Shown here: one piece after another, positions 36,949 to 45,786 of the stretch
Layout of the letters: every line of letters begins with the position of its first letter
Position numbering within the stretch: the stretch's first letter is position 1
Assembly: GCF_014236795.1 (NCBI RefSeq)
Contig: NZ_CP049017.1
Coordinates: forward strand, 1,838,001-1,902,000
Length of the DNA stretch: 64,000 nucleotides
Source of the DNA: Xanthomonas theicola
Lineage (GTDB): Bacteria; Pseudomonadota; Gammaproteobacteria; Xanthomonadales; Xanthomonadaceae
Reading direction: 5' to 3'
Translations under genes and position numbers: made by a program
Notes under the pieces: model-generated
Databases searched by the model: none
What the model was told of the DNA's origin: nothing
Seen by the model: the letters and a program-made list of their open reading frames with translations, nothing else

Positions 36949-39614
36949 CAGCGTGCTTCCTTTAGGCCAAAGCGGCTCTTCATGGCACCGGCCATCTTCC
37001 CGCCACCCGCTATGTCGGCGGCGCCGATATCAACGATTAGCTTCCTGAGCTCCGTTCCATCCGGCATACGCTGGATCTGTTCACGCTGTGTCGCCTGTTG
37101 TCCCGAGTAGTTGTTGATCTCGACGGCCAAATCGCCCGCACCGCGGGAGCCCGCTGCCGGCACTGTGGACATGCCGACCAGACCACCGCTGGCATATCCC
37201 TTGCCACGAATCGCCCGCAGCATTGATAGGAATGCACCTGGACCGCCGATCGCAGCGATGTCGCCCTGGCTGAGGACGCCCTCCCCCTTGTGCACGATGC
37301 CGGCAGACTGCAGCCTGCCGCCTGGCCCCGTGTAGCCGCCGGTGTCCCAGCCCTGCAGGGAAATGGCTTCGCGCTGGACGCCGCCTGCTGTCGACTGGCC
37401 GAACAGGCCGAGCAACCCAGTAAGACCTTGCTTCACAGCGATCCGCGTTATATCCGCGATGATCAAATCGGCCATATCGGAAAAGCTGAGCTTCCCGGTT
37501 TTCGTCGCCTTGACGACCATGTCCTCGAACTTGCTGAGCGCAGAGGTCGAGGCGCTCTCGACCTGACCAGCGGCATCCAGTGCTTCGTCGCGGTAGTTCG
37601 CCCACGCGGCCGAGGCGCCAGAGGACCAATCGGCCTGCGCCTCCGCCATTCGCAGGTATCCGTCCCGGATCACTTGTACACGGTGCTCGGTGGCCGCGCG
37701 AACGGCCTGCTCTTCCGCAGTGGCGGTCTCCGCGTCGATGCGGCCGGCGTTCTTCTGCAGCGCCAGCTCTGTCAGCCGCTGAGCCTGCTCACGGTAAACG
37801 TCGTTCAGCCTCTGCTGGACCTCGTACTCGCGATCACCGGAACCCACGCGCGCGACCATCGCGTCCATCTGCTCCTGCAGCGCAGTGGTGCTGGCGTCCA
37901 ACGCTGCTTTGTAGGACGCGATCGCCTGCTTGCGCTGCTCAAGAAACTTCCGCTCTTCCGCGGAGAGGACTTCCAGCCTGGCGGCCCCCTCGGTGCGCAC
38001 CTTCGCGAGCTCGGCCTCCAACTGGCCTACCTGCTTCCCGACATCAATCGCGTCCTTGCCTGCGAGGTTCCGGCTCTTCAGGTAGTCGATCTGCTTCTGC
38101 AGCGCCTGGGCTTCGCCCGTGGTTCCCTGCTGCGTCAGGTCGCGCATGCGCTGGTAGTAGGTCTCCGCAGTGACCTCGCGTGCCTGGTACTGCGCCTGAA
38201 GCACCTTGGTACTCGTGACGATCTGCGCATCCTCTTTCTCCCACGCATCCTTCAGCGCTTGCACGCCCGCAGAGCGACCGGACGAGGCCACGCCTTGATT
38301 CTTTGGTGCCGCTGCGGCGCGCATCGCCTGTTCACGCTGCTGCAGCACCTTGGTGTCGGTGATGCCCGCTTCCGCCGCGAGCTTGCGCATGTCCTTGATG
38401 CGCTCTTCGAGCTGGAGCTGCTTGCTCAGGTACTGCGTGCCCTGCTCTTCGAACTTGGCGTGCGCGCGGGCCTGGGCGGAGTCCACCTCAGAGTAGATGC
38501 CGGCGAACTTCACCTCGACCGGCTTCTTGTTTGCTTGCTTCTGCAGGTCGGCGATTTGCTGCTCGAACTGCGCGATCAGCTTGGCCTTGCTGGACTCGCT
38601 CATCCCCTGATAGACAGCTCCACCGGAGCGGATACCCTCAATGTTGGATCGCAACTCTTTGATCCTGCTTGCTGCTGTGGCATCGCGCCCCACCCCGAGC
38701 ATCGCGTCCCAAGCTTCGGACGCTGCTCCACGGATTGCCCGCCAGGCCTTCTCCATGTATCCCAGGTTTTCGCTGACCTCCGCCGATCGATCCTTCAGCG
38801 TGTCTGAGTAAATCTTGAATGCGGCGGCTACCGCCTGGACCTGGTTGCCTTGCTCGACCAGCGTCTTGATGTTCGCAAGCTGCGTCTGATCAAGAAAGTG
38901 CATCGTCTCGTTGAGTTCGAGCAGCGCAGCGACAGGATCTGCCTTGATCTTGACGAACTCTGCAATGGTGTCGGCCACGGAGCGGCCGGTAGCCGCCCGC
39001 ATGGTCTCGGCGGCGATGCCAACCAGTTCCATCTGATCGGCAGTGAACTTGCCGGTCGCGGCCACCTGGGTCAGGGCAGCTGCGGCGCTTGCGGTGGTCA
39101 CACCAGCCAGGCCGTCCATCTCCGCGGCCACCTCGGCAAGCCGCTCGGCCGTCCGCCCCGACGTATCACCAGTCAGGATCAGCGCCTGCCGGAATGCAGT
39201 GCCTTCGTCACTTCCTTGCTTCCAGGCGAGCGCAACGGCCGCGATAGCGACAGCAGTGACTGTCAACGGATTGACCATGCCTGCGACAGCCGCCGAGACG
39301 CCAGATAGAGCGGGACCAACACCGCCGAAACTGTCCTTAATCTGACCGCCCTGCTGCACCAGCACGGTGAACCAGGGCATACCGCCTTGCAGGCTGGTGA
39401 AGATGTCCGTGAACTGCGCCGGGAGCTGGCGCATCGCATTGGCCGTCTGCCCAGCGGTGACGCCGAGCTGGGTGATGGCGTTGTTGGACGGAATCGAGCG
39501 GCCCGCGTCCTTGCGCAGGTCCGACAATTGGCCCCGAAGCACGGCTAGGCCCTGCTTGATGTCGTTGACGTCCGCACTGATGCGGACGCGCAGATTTGCG
39601 GACTGATCAGCCAT
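36948..39614 (-). CDS. tape measure protein
   Basis: 888 residues, the longest helical protein of the tail operon. An N-terminal coiled coil (VNDIKQGLAVLRGQLSDLRKD), hydrophobic transmembrane-like stretches near residues 100-130 (VAGMVNPLTVTAVAIAAVALAW), long coiled coils at ~340-700 rich in Q/E/A, and a lambda-H type C-terminus (DMADLIIADITRIAVKQGLTGLL). It sets tail length (roughly 1.5 angstrom per residue by family knowledge) and is injected ahead of DNA. Start overlaps the GT stop as TAATG. Confidence 0.92.
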   Translation of the reverse strand: MADQSANLRVRISADVNDIKQGLAVLRGQLSDLRKDAGRSIPSNNAITQLGVTAGQTANAMRQLPAQFTDIFTSLQGGMPWFTVLVQQGGQIKDSFGGVGPALSGVSAAVAGMVNPLTVTAVAIAAVALAWKQGSDEGTAFRQALILTGDTSGRTAERLAEVAAEMDGLAGVTTASAAAALTQVAATGKFTADQMELVGIAAETMRAATGRSVADTIAEFVKIKADPVAALLELNETMHFLDQTQLANIKTLVEQGNQVQAVAAAFKIYSDTLKDRSAEVSENLGYMEKAWRAIRGAASEAWDAMLGVGRDATAASRIKELRSNIEGIRSGGAVYQGMSESSKAKLIAQFEQQIADLQKQANKKPVEVKFAGIYSEVDSAQARAHAKFEEQGTQYLSKQLQLEERIKDMRKLAAEAGITDTKVLQQREQAMRAAAAPKNQGVASSGRSAGVQALKDAWEKEDAQIVTSTKVLQAQYQAREVTAETYYQRMRDLTQQGTTGEAQALQKQIDYLKSRNLAGKDAIDVGKQVGQLEAELAKVRTEGAARLEVLSAEERKFLEQRKQAIASYKAALDASTTALQEQMDAMVARVGSGDREYEVQQRLNDVYREQAQRLTELALQKNAGRIDAETATAEEQAVRAATEHRVQVIRDGYLRMAEAQADWSSGASAAWANYRDEALDAAGQVESASTSALSKFEDMVVKATKTGKLSFSDMADLIIADITRIAVKQGLTGLLGLFGQSTAGGVQREAISLQGWDTGGYTGPGGRLQSAGIVHKGEGVLSQGDIAAIGGPGAFLSMLRAIRGKGYASGGLVGMSTVPAAGSRGAGDLAVEINNYSGQQATQREQIQRMPDGTELRKLIVDIGAADIAGGGKMAGAMKSRFGLKEAR

Positions 39615-40251
39615 TACGTCGTGAGCTCGTTGATGTACTTCGTCCAGGCCGGGTGCTCGAGCCCCATCGCCATCCGCACGGCCATCGCAGTGCGCGCTTC
39701 GTGTTCTCGGTCGCGCCGGAGCTCGTCACGCGCTGCAGATGCGGTGAAGGCCTTGGCCTGGGCCAGGGTGTAGGTCAGCACGTCGGTTCGCTGATGGCCG
39801 TTGGCGATCAGGTGGTGGAGGATGTCTGCCCATCCGGTTGCGCCTGCGTCGCCACCGCTGCGGGAATGGCCTTGCTGGCCGCCAGCATCAGGCTCGGCAG
39901 GCGCTGGCCGAAAAAATCCTCGTTCAGCTCCACCACCGCTTCCGCCAGTCCCGCGACGTCGGCCAACGAAGCGCCGGCGATCCAGTCCTCCGGCCGACCG
40001 GTCACGATCGCCGCCGCGCGCGCGAAGGCGGCACCGTCCTGCTCCAGGATGTCCATCATCAGCGCAGCGACCTCAATGGTGCCGCCGGCGCCCGCCATGC
40101 TCGCAGCGATCAAGACCCGGCCGATGATGGGCCGGGTTGCGGTGATGAAGGGGCCGACCTGCGCAAGCGTCAGCGGCGAGATATCCAGCGACTCGCCGCG
40201 CAAGGCGATCCGCCGAACAGGCGGCGTGATCACATCGACGTCGTCGCTCAC
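39614..40251 (-). CDS. tail assembly chaperone, frameshifted GT form
   Basis: Translation from GTG 40251 runs in the G frame to the slippery site at 39916-39910, then would continue in the -1 frame to TAA at 39614 (about 212 residues). The T part reads GWADILHHLIANGHQRTDVL...HPAWTKYINELTT, has no start codon of its own and abuts the tape-measure start. This is the lambda G/GT arrangement: GT binds the tape measure and recruits tail-tube protein. Shift efficiency cannot be judged from sequence. Confidence 0.82.
39808..40251 (-). CDS. tail assembly chaperone, G form
   Basis: 147 residues from GTG 40251, which overlaps the tube-protein stop as GTGA. It has a predominantly helical make-up (LTLAQVGPFITATRPIIGRVL, ALMMDILEQDGAAFARAAA) and ends QPDGQTSSTT when no frameshift occurs. 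It is the analogue of lambda gpG, which coats the tape measure during assembly and is absent from the virion. Confidence 0.82.
   Translation of the reverse strand: MSDDVDVITPPVRRIALRGESLDISPLTLAQVGPFITATRPIIGRVLIAASMAGAGGTIEVAALMMDILEQDGAAFARAAAIVTGRPEDWIAGASLADVAGLAEAVVELNEDFFGQRLPSLMLAASKAIPAAVATQAQPDGQTSSTT
39910..39916 (-). promoter_or_regulatory. -1 ribosomal slippery site T TTT TTC
   Basis: On the minus strand the zero frame reads GAT TTT TTC GGC, so the heptamer T-TTT-TTC fits the X-XXY-YYZ rule exactly. It lies inside the region where the -1 frame is open, and the shift gives the known GT product layout. Confidence 0.85.
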
Positions 40252-41003
40252 TTCTCGGCGTCCCAGGTGAAGTACTGCGAGACGCCGGCGGGCTTGCTCG
40301 TGTCCTTGTTGATGGTCCCGGTCACGGTGCCAGCGCCGTGCTGCTCCCCGATCAGCGCCAGCTCGCCGATGACGCCACCCGATACCCGGTAGGCCTGAGC
40401 GCGCACCTTCTTGCCGCTTCGCGCTTCGTTGAAGCCGAGGAACAGCAGCTCGTATTCCTCGTTCGGGTTGACCAGCGCCTGCAAGCGCTCGGCCGCGCCA
40501 AAGGAGTAGGACACCTTCAGGTTGGAGGCGCCGGAAGCTGGTTCGGTGATCGAGGATCCGGCAGGGATGTAGAGCGCCCCGTTCTTGATGTCCCAATCGT
40601 CACCCTTCGCGTAGGTCGTGCTACCGCTCGCCGGCTTCACGGCGGTGATTTCGGTTGCCAGATTGAGCAGAGGCGTGACGCCGTCCTTGTACGCGACCAC
40701 GGGTTCATCGACGGCGTTCCCCGCGATGATGTTCGTGGCCGTACCACGGAGTACATCGGCGAAGTTCTCGGCGCTGAAATCGTGCATCGTGAAACTGACC
40801 TGCACCTCGGTGATCCGATCCACGGAGTTGCGATTGCCGCCGCCGGGCTGGGTCGAGTCCAGCAGATTGATGCGGTTGGTCTGCGGCGAGAAGCTGAAGG
40901 CCGAGCAGTTGCCGATGCCGCGGAACGGCTTCGGGGCGCCGCGCTTGCGCAGGTGGATTTCGCCGCTGCCCAGGTAGCTGTAATCGGGAGAGTTAAGTGC
41001 CAT
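40248..41003 (-). CDS. major tail tube protein
   Basis: 251 residues, beta-rich: YSYLGSGEIHLRKRGAPKPFRGIGNCSAFSFSPQTNRI at the N-terminus, ITEVQVSFTMHDFSAENF, and AQAYRVSGGVIGELALIGEQHG near the C-terminus. Its position just upstream of the G/GT chaperone and its size fit the gpV-type tube protein. A good RBS region (AGAAGGACC) precedes ATG 41003. Confidence 0.8.
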   Translation of the reverse strand: MALNSPDYSYLGSGEIHLRKRGAPKPFRGIGNCSAFSFSPQTNRINLLDSTQPGGGNRNSVDRITEVQVSFTMHDFSAENFADVLRGTATNIIAGNAVDEPVVAYKDGVTPLLNLATEITAVKPASGSTTYAKGDDWDIKNGALYIPAGSSITEPASGASNLKVSYSFGAAERLQALVNPNEEYELLFLGFNEARSGKKVRAQAYRVSGGVIGELALIGEQHGAGTVTGTINKDTSKPAGVSQYFTWDAEK

Positions 41004-41036
41004 GGATTGGTCCTTCTGGTTGGCCGCTGGGCGGCG

Positions 41037-41471
41037 TTACTGAATCGGGATGTGGCTCTGGTAGGTGACCACCGCGCCCACCCAGCCGGAGCCGGGCTCG
41101 GGCGGTACGGGCTCCATCGAGACGTACTGCGGGAACTCGATTCCTTGAGGGAATCGGCTTTGCTGGCCGGTGAACGCAGTCTCCACGTCACTGATCGCGT
41201 CGTCGAGCTCGCTTTGCTCGGCGCCCGGGGGCGACGGCACCTTGATCACGACGGCCGCCGTGGTAAGGCGATGGGTGCGCACCAGCGCCGGCTGGGTCGC
41301 GCGTTGCTGTTTGGTGATCAGGACGGTCAGGACTGCGCTCTCATCCGCATCGACCTGGCCAGGTTCGAGCGTGAAGGCCTGGCCGGCGTCGGTTGCAAAT
41401 CCATCGACCCTACGGATGCGGCCCAGGCATTCGCCCATCGCCGCGCGCAACCGTGCGCGCGGGCTAGCCAT
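41037..41471 (-). CDS. tail terminator-like protein (gpU position)
   Basis: 144 residues with an N-terminal helix (PRARLRAAMGECLGRIRR), a conserved-looking middle TTAAVVIKVP and end GSGWVGAVVTYQSHIPIQ, consistent with gpU-type terminators that cap the tube. Assignment rests mainly on position between connector proteins and tube protein. Confidence 0.6.
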   Translation of the reverse strand: MASPRARLRAAMGECLGRIRRVDGFATDAGQAFTLEPGQVDADESAVLTVLITKQQRATQPALVRTHRLTTAAVVIKVPSPPGAEQSELDDAISDVETAFTGQQSRFPQGIEFPQYVSMEPVPPEPGSGWVGAVVTYQSHIPIQ

Positions 41472-41787
41472 TCGCCACCACCCACTGGCTACGCGACTCG
41501 TCCTGCCGCACCCGCTTCTCGAGCACGAACGTCTCGCCGGGCAGAACGACGCGCCCCAGGCGTGCCGGCTCGACCTCGGCGCGTTGGAACGACACCAGCG
41601 TCTGCGGGGCGCTCACCGGGGCGCCGTCATCACCGAAGTCCACGACATCGCGATCGACGGTCACGGTGCAAGGCAGTGGTTCGGTGCCACCGGGCGCGAG
41701 GTAGTTGGCGGCGTCAGCGATACCGACGGCGGAGAATGCAGAGAAGGCGGCCGCATCGAAGCGCTGCAGAAAATCTCGTTGACTCAT
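41464..41787 (-). CDS. head-tail connector protein (FII-like position)
   Basis: 107 residues: N-terminal helix MSQRDFLQRFDAAAFSAFSAVG, then beta strands (CTVTVDRDVVDFGDD, LVSFQRAEV, VVLPGETFVLEKRV). Size and beta-barrel look fit gpFII-like stoppers joining head and tail. It overlaps its neighbours on both sides (4 and 8 bp). Confidence 0.6.
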   Translation of the reverse strand: MSQRDFLQRFDAAAFSAFSAVGIADAANYLAPGGTEPLPCTVTVDRDVVDFGDDGAPVSAPQTLVSFQRAEVEPARLGRVVLPGETFVLEKRVRQDESRSQWVVANG

Positions 41788-42551
41788 GGTCGGGTCCTGT
41801 CGAAAGCGGTCCGGATTGCCTTCTCCAGCTCGCGATCGAGGTAGAACGGCATCAACTTGTCCCAGGTGCGCTGGGCGAGGCCGAAGATGTCGTAGCGCGG
41901 CTTGTACGTGGCGCGCGCGGTGAAGAAGAAGATGCTGCGCACGGCACTGCCGAAACCGGTGTCGATGCGCTCGTAGATGCCGGGCTTGAGCCGCCCGCGT
42001 TGCTTCGTCAGGACGAAGTACTTGCCACCACGCTTACGGCGTGAGGCGCGCCGGCGGACGCTGCCGCTGCTCTGGTTCTGGTAGTCGTCGCGCTGCGCCT
42101 TGAGCTGCGAAAGGATCGCGGTGATCTGCCCTCCCCGCACGTTCCCGTACTGATCAGGCGTGGCGCCACGACCGATGACCGCGAAATGGCCTCGCGGCAT
42201 CAAACCCTTGGCCTGCAGAAGCACCTCAAGCCCCTTCTGGCGGCGCCCTCCACCCTGCACCTCCGGCAGCAGGTACTTAGACGGTGGCGTGCCCTTGAAG
42301 GTCTCGTCGCGCAGGAAAATCTCCGCGAACAACTTGTCCTTTGTGGCCTTCCGGTACATCGCCGCATTGACAGTCAACGGCGCCGGCCGATCGAACACCC
42401 GTGGCGCTGTCCGCTTCCACGTCTCGCGGATCTCGAACGCCGTCGCGTTGCATGCCTGCATAACCGCGAACGGCAGCTGGTCGCGCTCCAATTCGGTGAA
42501 CTGGCGACCCAACAGATTGTTAGCGTCGACCTCGATTCTGATGTCGCTCAT
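41784..42551 (-). CDS. minor tail protein, gpZ-like
   Basis: 255 residues with a basic segment in the centre (SGSVRRRASRRKRGGKYFVLTK) and FFFTARATYKPRYDIFGLAQRTWDKLMPFY near the end. Order and composition resemble the lambda gpZ family, needed to position the DNA end at the head-tail junction. Confidence 0.65.
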   Translation of the reverse strand: MSDIRIEVDANNLLGRQFTELERDQLPFAVMQACNATAFEIRETWKRTAPRVFDRPAPLTVNAAMYRKATKDKLFAEIFLRDETFKGTPPSKYLLPEVQGGGRRQKGLEVLLQAKGLMPRGHFAVIGRGATPDQYGNVRGGQITAILSQLKAQRDDYQNQSSGSVRRRASRRKRGGKYFVLTKQRGRLKPGIYERIDTGFGSAVRSIFFFTARATYKPRYDIFGLAQRTWDKLMPFYLDRELEKAIRTAFDRTRP

Positions 42552-42565
42552 GGTCTATCCCGCAG

Positions 42566-42591
42566 GCCCGGCCCACGCTTGTGGGCCGGGC
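42566..42591 (-). terminator. strong hairpin after the capsid gene
   Basis: GCCCGGCCCAC (42566-42576), loop of four, GTGGGCCGGGC (42581-42591): a perfect 11-bp stem between the capsid stop (42600) and the gpZ-like start. No U-tract follows on the minus strand, so it may attenuate or protect mRNA rather than terminate. Confidence 0.45.
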
Positions 42592-42599
42592 TGCGCCGA

Positions 42600-43607
42600 T
42601 CAGGCCGTGCCGCTCGCCTTCAGGCGGATCACCGCGCGCGGCCGCGTGTTGAGGTTGATCGGGTTGGACTGGCTCTCCAGCTCGACACCCTTGTCCATCC
42701 GCAGCTTCGCGATCTTGCTGTAGTACGGCAGACCGGTACCCTTCACCGTTTCGATGTAGTCGGCCGGCGCGAAGCGGGTGATGAACATGTCCGGCACTCC
42801 CATCGGGAACGCCAGAGCCTCGCCCGCCGGGATGAACGGCGTTCCGCCCACAGCGCCGACCATCTCCTCGAACACGATCCCGGCGAAGGTGAAGCCCGCG
42901 CGCGGGTCGTCCCGGAGCGCGGCTCCCTCCTGGAACCGCGCGTACGCATCGCGCACATCCTTGTGGTCGATCAGCAGGTCGAAGAACTCCGGGCTGCAGA
43001 ACACGCGCACGCCGCTGTAGGGGACGCCCCCGAGCACGTCCTCGATCTGGCGCTTCACCGCCAGCAGCTTCGGGCGGACCTTCGTGCTATCGGTGCCCAG
43101 GCCCATCGGGATCACGATCTGCTCCACGCCGAACTCTTGGTACATGTCCCAGATCACGGAACCATCCGAGTCGAGCACCTGGCCGCGCAACGCACCCATG
43201 CGGTGGTACTCGATGGTGTAGTCGACGTCGCGGCGGTGGACCAGCTGCAATGCGTTGACCACCGCTGCGACGCTGTCGCCGGCCGGATCCGTGGTCGGGT
43301 CATAGACATTGAGCAGCGTGTCCGCCATGACGGTGGAGCGCTGCGGCAGATGCGCGGTCTCGAACAGCTTGACCTTGCCGCGCTCCAGGTTCTTCGGCTG
43401 GCCCGGCGAGCCGCGCGGCACATTGGGCACCAGCACCAGCTTGCCGTCGGTGATGCCGACCTTGACGATGTTGGTTCCGGTCAGGCCGGATTCGCTGAAA
43501 AGCCCCAGCTGCGCGATGCGGGTGGGCACGCGCGGCAGGTTGTTGATGTAGGCATTCAGCGCGTCGAGGCTCAGGACGCCCAGCGCCAGGAGGGTTTGCA
43601 GATCCAT
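42600..43607 (-). CDS. major capsid protein, lambda gpE-like
   Basis: 335 residues, near the 341 of lambda E. The N-terminal segment has INNLPRVPTRIAQLGLFSESGL, then MADTLLNV, VHRRDVDYTIEYHRMGALRGQVLDSDG, IPMGLGTD and the C-terminal RFAPADYIETVKGTGLPYYSKI, all as in the phage major capsid protein E family (HK97 fold). Hairpins stand on both sides of the gene, which may set its higher expression. Confidence 0.9.
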   Translation of the reverse strand: MDLQTLLALGVLSLDALNAYINNLPRVPTRIAQLGLFSESGLTGTNIVKVGITDGKLVLVPNVPRGSPGQPKNLERGKVKLFETAHLPQRSTVMADTLLNVYDPTTDPAGDSVAAVVNALQLVHRRDVDYTIEYHRMGALRGQVLDSDGSVIWDMYQEFGVEQIVIPMGLGTDSTKVRPKLLAVKRQIEDVLGGVPYSGVRVFCSPEFFDLLIDHKDVRDAYARFQEGAALRDDPRAGFTFAGIVFEEMVGAVGGTPFIPAGEALAFPMGVPDMFITRFAPADYIETVKGTGLPYYSKIAKLRMDKGVELESQSNPINLNTRPRAVIRLKASGTA

Positions 43608-43627
43608 GGGTGTTTCCTCATACGTCG

Positions 43628-43656
43628 GAAAAGAAAAAGCCCCGCGTCAGCGGGGC
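43628..43656 (-). terminator. intrinsic terminator between decoration and capsid genes
   Basis: Read on the minus strand: GCCCCGC-TGAC-GCGGGGC followed by TTTTTCTTTT, a classical rho-independent terminator. It lies 21 bp before the capsid start, inside the late operon. Phage late transcription normally ignores such sites through antitermination, so it may reduce capsid read-through in the lysogen. Confidence 0.8.
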
Positions 43657-43679
43657 CCGGGAAAAGCGGGGTTGGCGGA

Positions 43680-44357
43680 TCAGGCGGCGGTGATGACGAT
43701 GTCGTCGCTGACGTCGGAGGTGAGGCCCGACGATGCGACAGTCAGGGTGAAAGTGCCTGCGGCACTGAACGCGACCGCGTCCCAGGTAACGACGCCGTTG
43801 ACCGCCGCCTTGGCGCCACCGCCAGTGAGCGTGCCGGAACCGCTGGTCTTGGTGAGCGTGGCGGACGCGCTGCTGCCTTTGACCAGGGCGCCGAACACGT
43901 CCTTGATCTGCGCCACCACCGGGCCAATCGACTGGCCGGTCACACCGGCCACGGGGACCTGGGTGAACTCCAGGTGGTGCGCGGCGCCGGACTTGATCGG
44001 CACGGAGGTCCAGCGTATCAAGATGCCGGAGGCGGACAGGCTCTGCGCCGCCAGCAGCTTCTCGTCGGCGGTGGTATCGGCCGCCCAGCCGAGCAGCTCG
44101 CCGTGGACTTCGGCATCGCGCGCGACCGCCGTACCCTTCACGGCCAGGCCGCCGGCTTTACCGGTATCGACTTGACCGTAGAGCACCTTGATCGCGTCGG
44201 CGCCGTCGACGGCCTTGGTGTTGTCGGCCTTCAGCAGCGTGCCAGCGGGCAGAATGCCCTGACCGGCCGGGATATAGACGAGCTCGCGGCTGCGCTCGCC
44301 GTTGCTCTCAGAAAGCAGGAATTCGGCGTTGCGGACGCCAGCTCGGGAAATTTCCAT
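43680..44357 (-). CDS. head decoration protein (gpD-like) with C-terminal Ig-like domain
   Basis: 225 residues from ATG 44357. Residues ~1-130 match gpD-type decoration proteins (MEISRAGVRNAEFLLSESNG, AGTLLKADNTKA, VLYGQVDTGKAG). Residues ~140-225 form a bacterial Ig-like module (QIKDVFGALVKGSSASATLTK, GVVTWDAVAFSAAGTFTLTV). Lambda D has 110 residues; the Ig-like extension would project from the capsid surface and could bind cell or matrix glycans. Confidence 0.82.
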   Translation of the reverse strand: MEISRAGVRNAEFLLSESNGERSRELVYIPAGQGILPAGTLLKADNTKAVDGADAIKVLYGQVDTGKAGGLAVKGTAVARDAEVHGELLGWAADTTADEKLLAAQSLSASGILIRWTSVPIKSGAAHHLEFTQVPVAGVTGQSIGPVVAQIKDVFGALVKGSSASATLTKTSGSGTLTGGGAKAAVNGVVTWDAVAFSAAGTFTLTVASSGLTSDVSDDIVITAA

Positions 44358-44358
44358 C

Positions 44359-45786
44359 TCAGTTGCCTCGCTTTTGGTAGATGGTTGCGGGATTGAGGGA
44401 AGCCTTGACATCGGCCTCCCGCTTCGCGGCGTCCGATGCCGGAAGAGTGGTCACGATCTGTGCGGCGCGGCCTTCCTCGGCCTTCAGCGCCAGCAGCTGG
44501 CTGCGCACCGCGGCCAGATCGGTGTTGCTGGTGATGTAGTCGGCTGCGAGGCTCTCGCCGCCGCGCGTCGCCGCGGCGCATGCATCGCGCACTGCCACCG
44601 CGTATGCCATGGCCGCGGCCGGATCCTCGTCGGCGCGTGGACCGCGGCGGATCAGTGCGACCTTCAGCTCAGCCGGCAGTTCGCTGCCGGCGACCGCCTC
44701 GGAGAGTGCGGCGACGGCGAGCCGCGGCGCCACAGCGGCGACATCAGCGCCGAGGTTCGCGCGGTCAACCGCGGCAGCTTCAGTCACGACGGCGTCGGCC
44801 GCGGCGCCAGGTGCGGCCGCCGCGCTGCTCTCTTCGCCGGCATCGGGATCGCCGGGCTGCTCGGGCGGCGCAGCGGAGGCCAAACCCAGTTGTGCGACCA
44901 GGTCATCCCAGGTTCCCAACCTCGTCGCGAATCCGGCCGACACCGCGCCGGCGCCGCGGAAGGTAGCCGCCTCGGTGGCCCGCACCGCCGCTTCGTCCAT
45001 GCCGCGGTTGCGCGCTACCGTTTCCACGAACAGGCCGTACAGCATGTCGATCTCCGCCTGAGCCGCGGCCCGCGCCTCCTCGCTGATCGGGAAGTTTTGA
45101 TTGAGGTCGATCTTGCGTTCGCCGCCGTAGATCGGCGTCACCTTGAGGCCCACCTGCGCGTTGTTGCCACTCCAGTCGTAGTGGAACCCGACCACGCCGA
45201 TCGAGCCGACGCCGCCGGTGCGGCTGACCCAGATCTCGTGGCACGCACTGGCCAGGGCGTAGGCGGCCGAATACGCACAGTCGTCCACCAGCGCATGGAT
45301 GGGCTTGGAACCGCGCGCAGCGTGGATGCGGTCGACCAGGTCGAAGCATCCCGCGGCCATGCCGCCGGGCGAATCCAGCCGCAGCACGACGGCGTCGATA
45401 CCGTCGTCGCTGATCACCTCGTCGAACACGTCGCGCAGCGCCGCGTAGCTGACGGGTCCGCCGCCGCTGGGGCCTGGCATCGGGCGATTCACCAGGCCGC
45501 CGGTCACGTTGATGACCGCGATGGTCGTGCCGGCGCGCTCCGCCGGCGGGGCTTCTTCCGGCGGCAGCAGCGTCACGGTGGACGCGGCATCGATCACCAT
45601 GCGATCGCACGTGAGCACGGTGTCGTCGCTGGTCACGGCGCCTTCGAGGTAGGCACCGATAAGCGCCTCGCCCATGGCGGCGTGTACCAGCAACGGCTGG
45701 TTGAGCGCCGCCGTTGCCAGCGATGCGACGACGGGGCGCTTGCTGCGCCCGAAGAGGCGGGCCAGGAGGCCGGGCTTACTGGTCAT
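44359..45786 (-). CDS. head maturation protease (S49, gpC-like)
   Basis: 475 residues. The SppA/S49 core spans ~50-270: VVLRLDSPGGMAAG, catalytic Ser in DDCAYSAAYALAS (Ser173), RTGGVGSIGVVGFHYDWSG and the Lys in IYGGERKIDLN. Residues ~330-475 are alanine/glutamate-rich and helical, as expected for a scaffold-like part; in lambda the scaffold Nu3 is encoded by the 3' part of C, and no separate scaffold gene is seen here. It starts inside the portal gene's end. Confidence 0.87.
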   Translation of the reverse strand: MTSKPGLLARLFGRSKRPVVASLATAALNQPLLVHAAMGEALIGAYLEGAVTSDDTVLTCDRMVIDAASTVTLLPPEEAPPAERAGTTIAVINVTGGLVNRPMPGPSGGGPVSYAALRDVFDEVISDDGIDAVVLRLDSPGGMAAGCFDLVDRIHAARGSKPIHALVDDCAYSAAYALASACHEIWVSRTGGVGSIGVVGFHYDWSGNNAQVGLKVTPIYGGERKIDLNQNFPISEEARAAAQAEIDMLYGLFVETVARNRGMDEAAVRATEAATFRGAGAVSAGFATRLGTWDDLVAQLGLASAAPPEQPGDPDAGEESSAAAAPGAAADAVVTEAAAVDRANLGADVAAVAPRLAVAALSEAVAGSELPAELKVALIRRGPRADEDPAAAMAYAVAVRDACAAATRGGESLAADYITSNTDLAAVRSQLLALKAEEGRAAQIVTTLPASDAAKREADVKASLNPATIYQKRGN

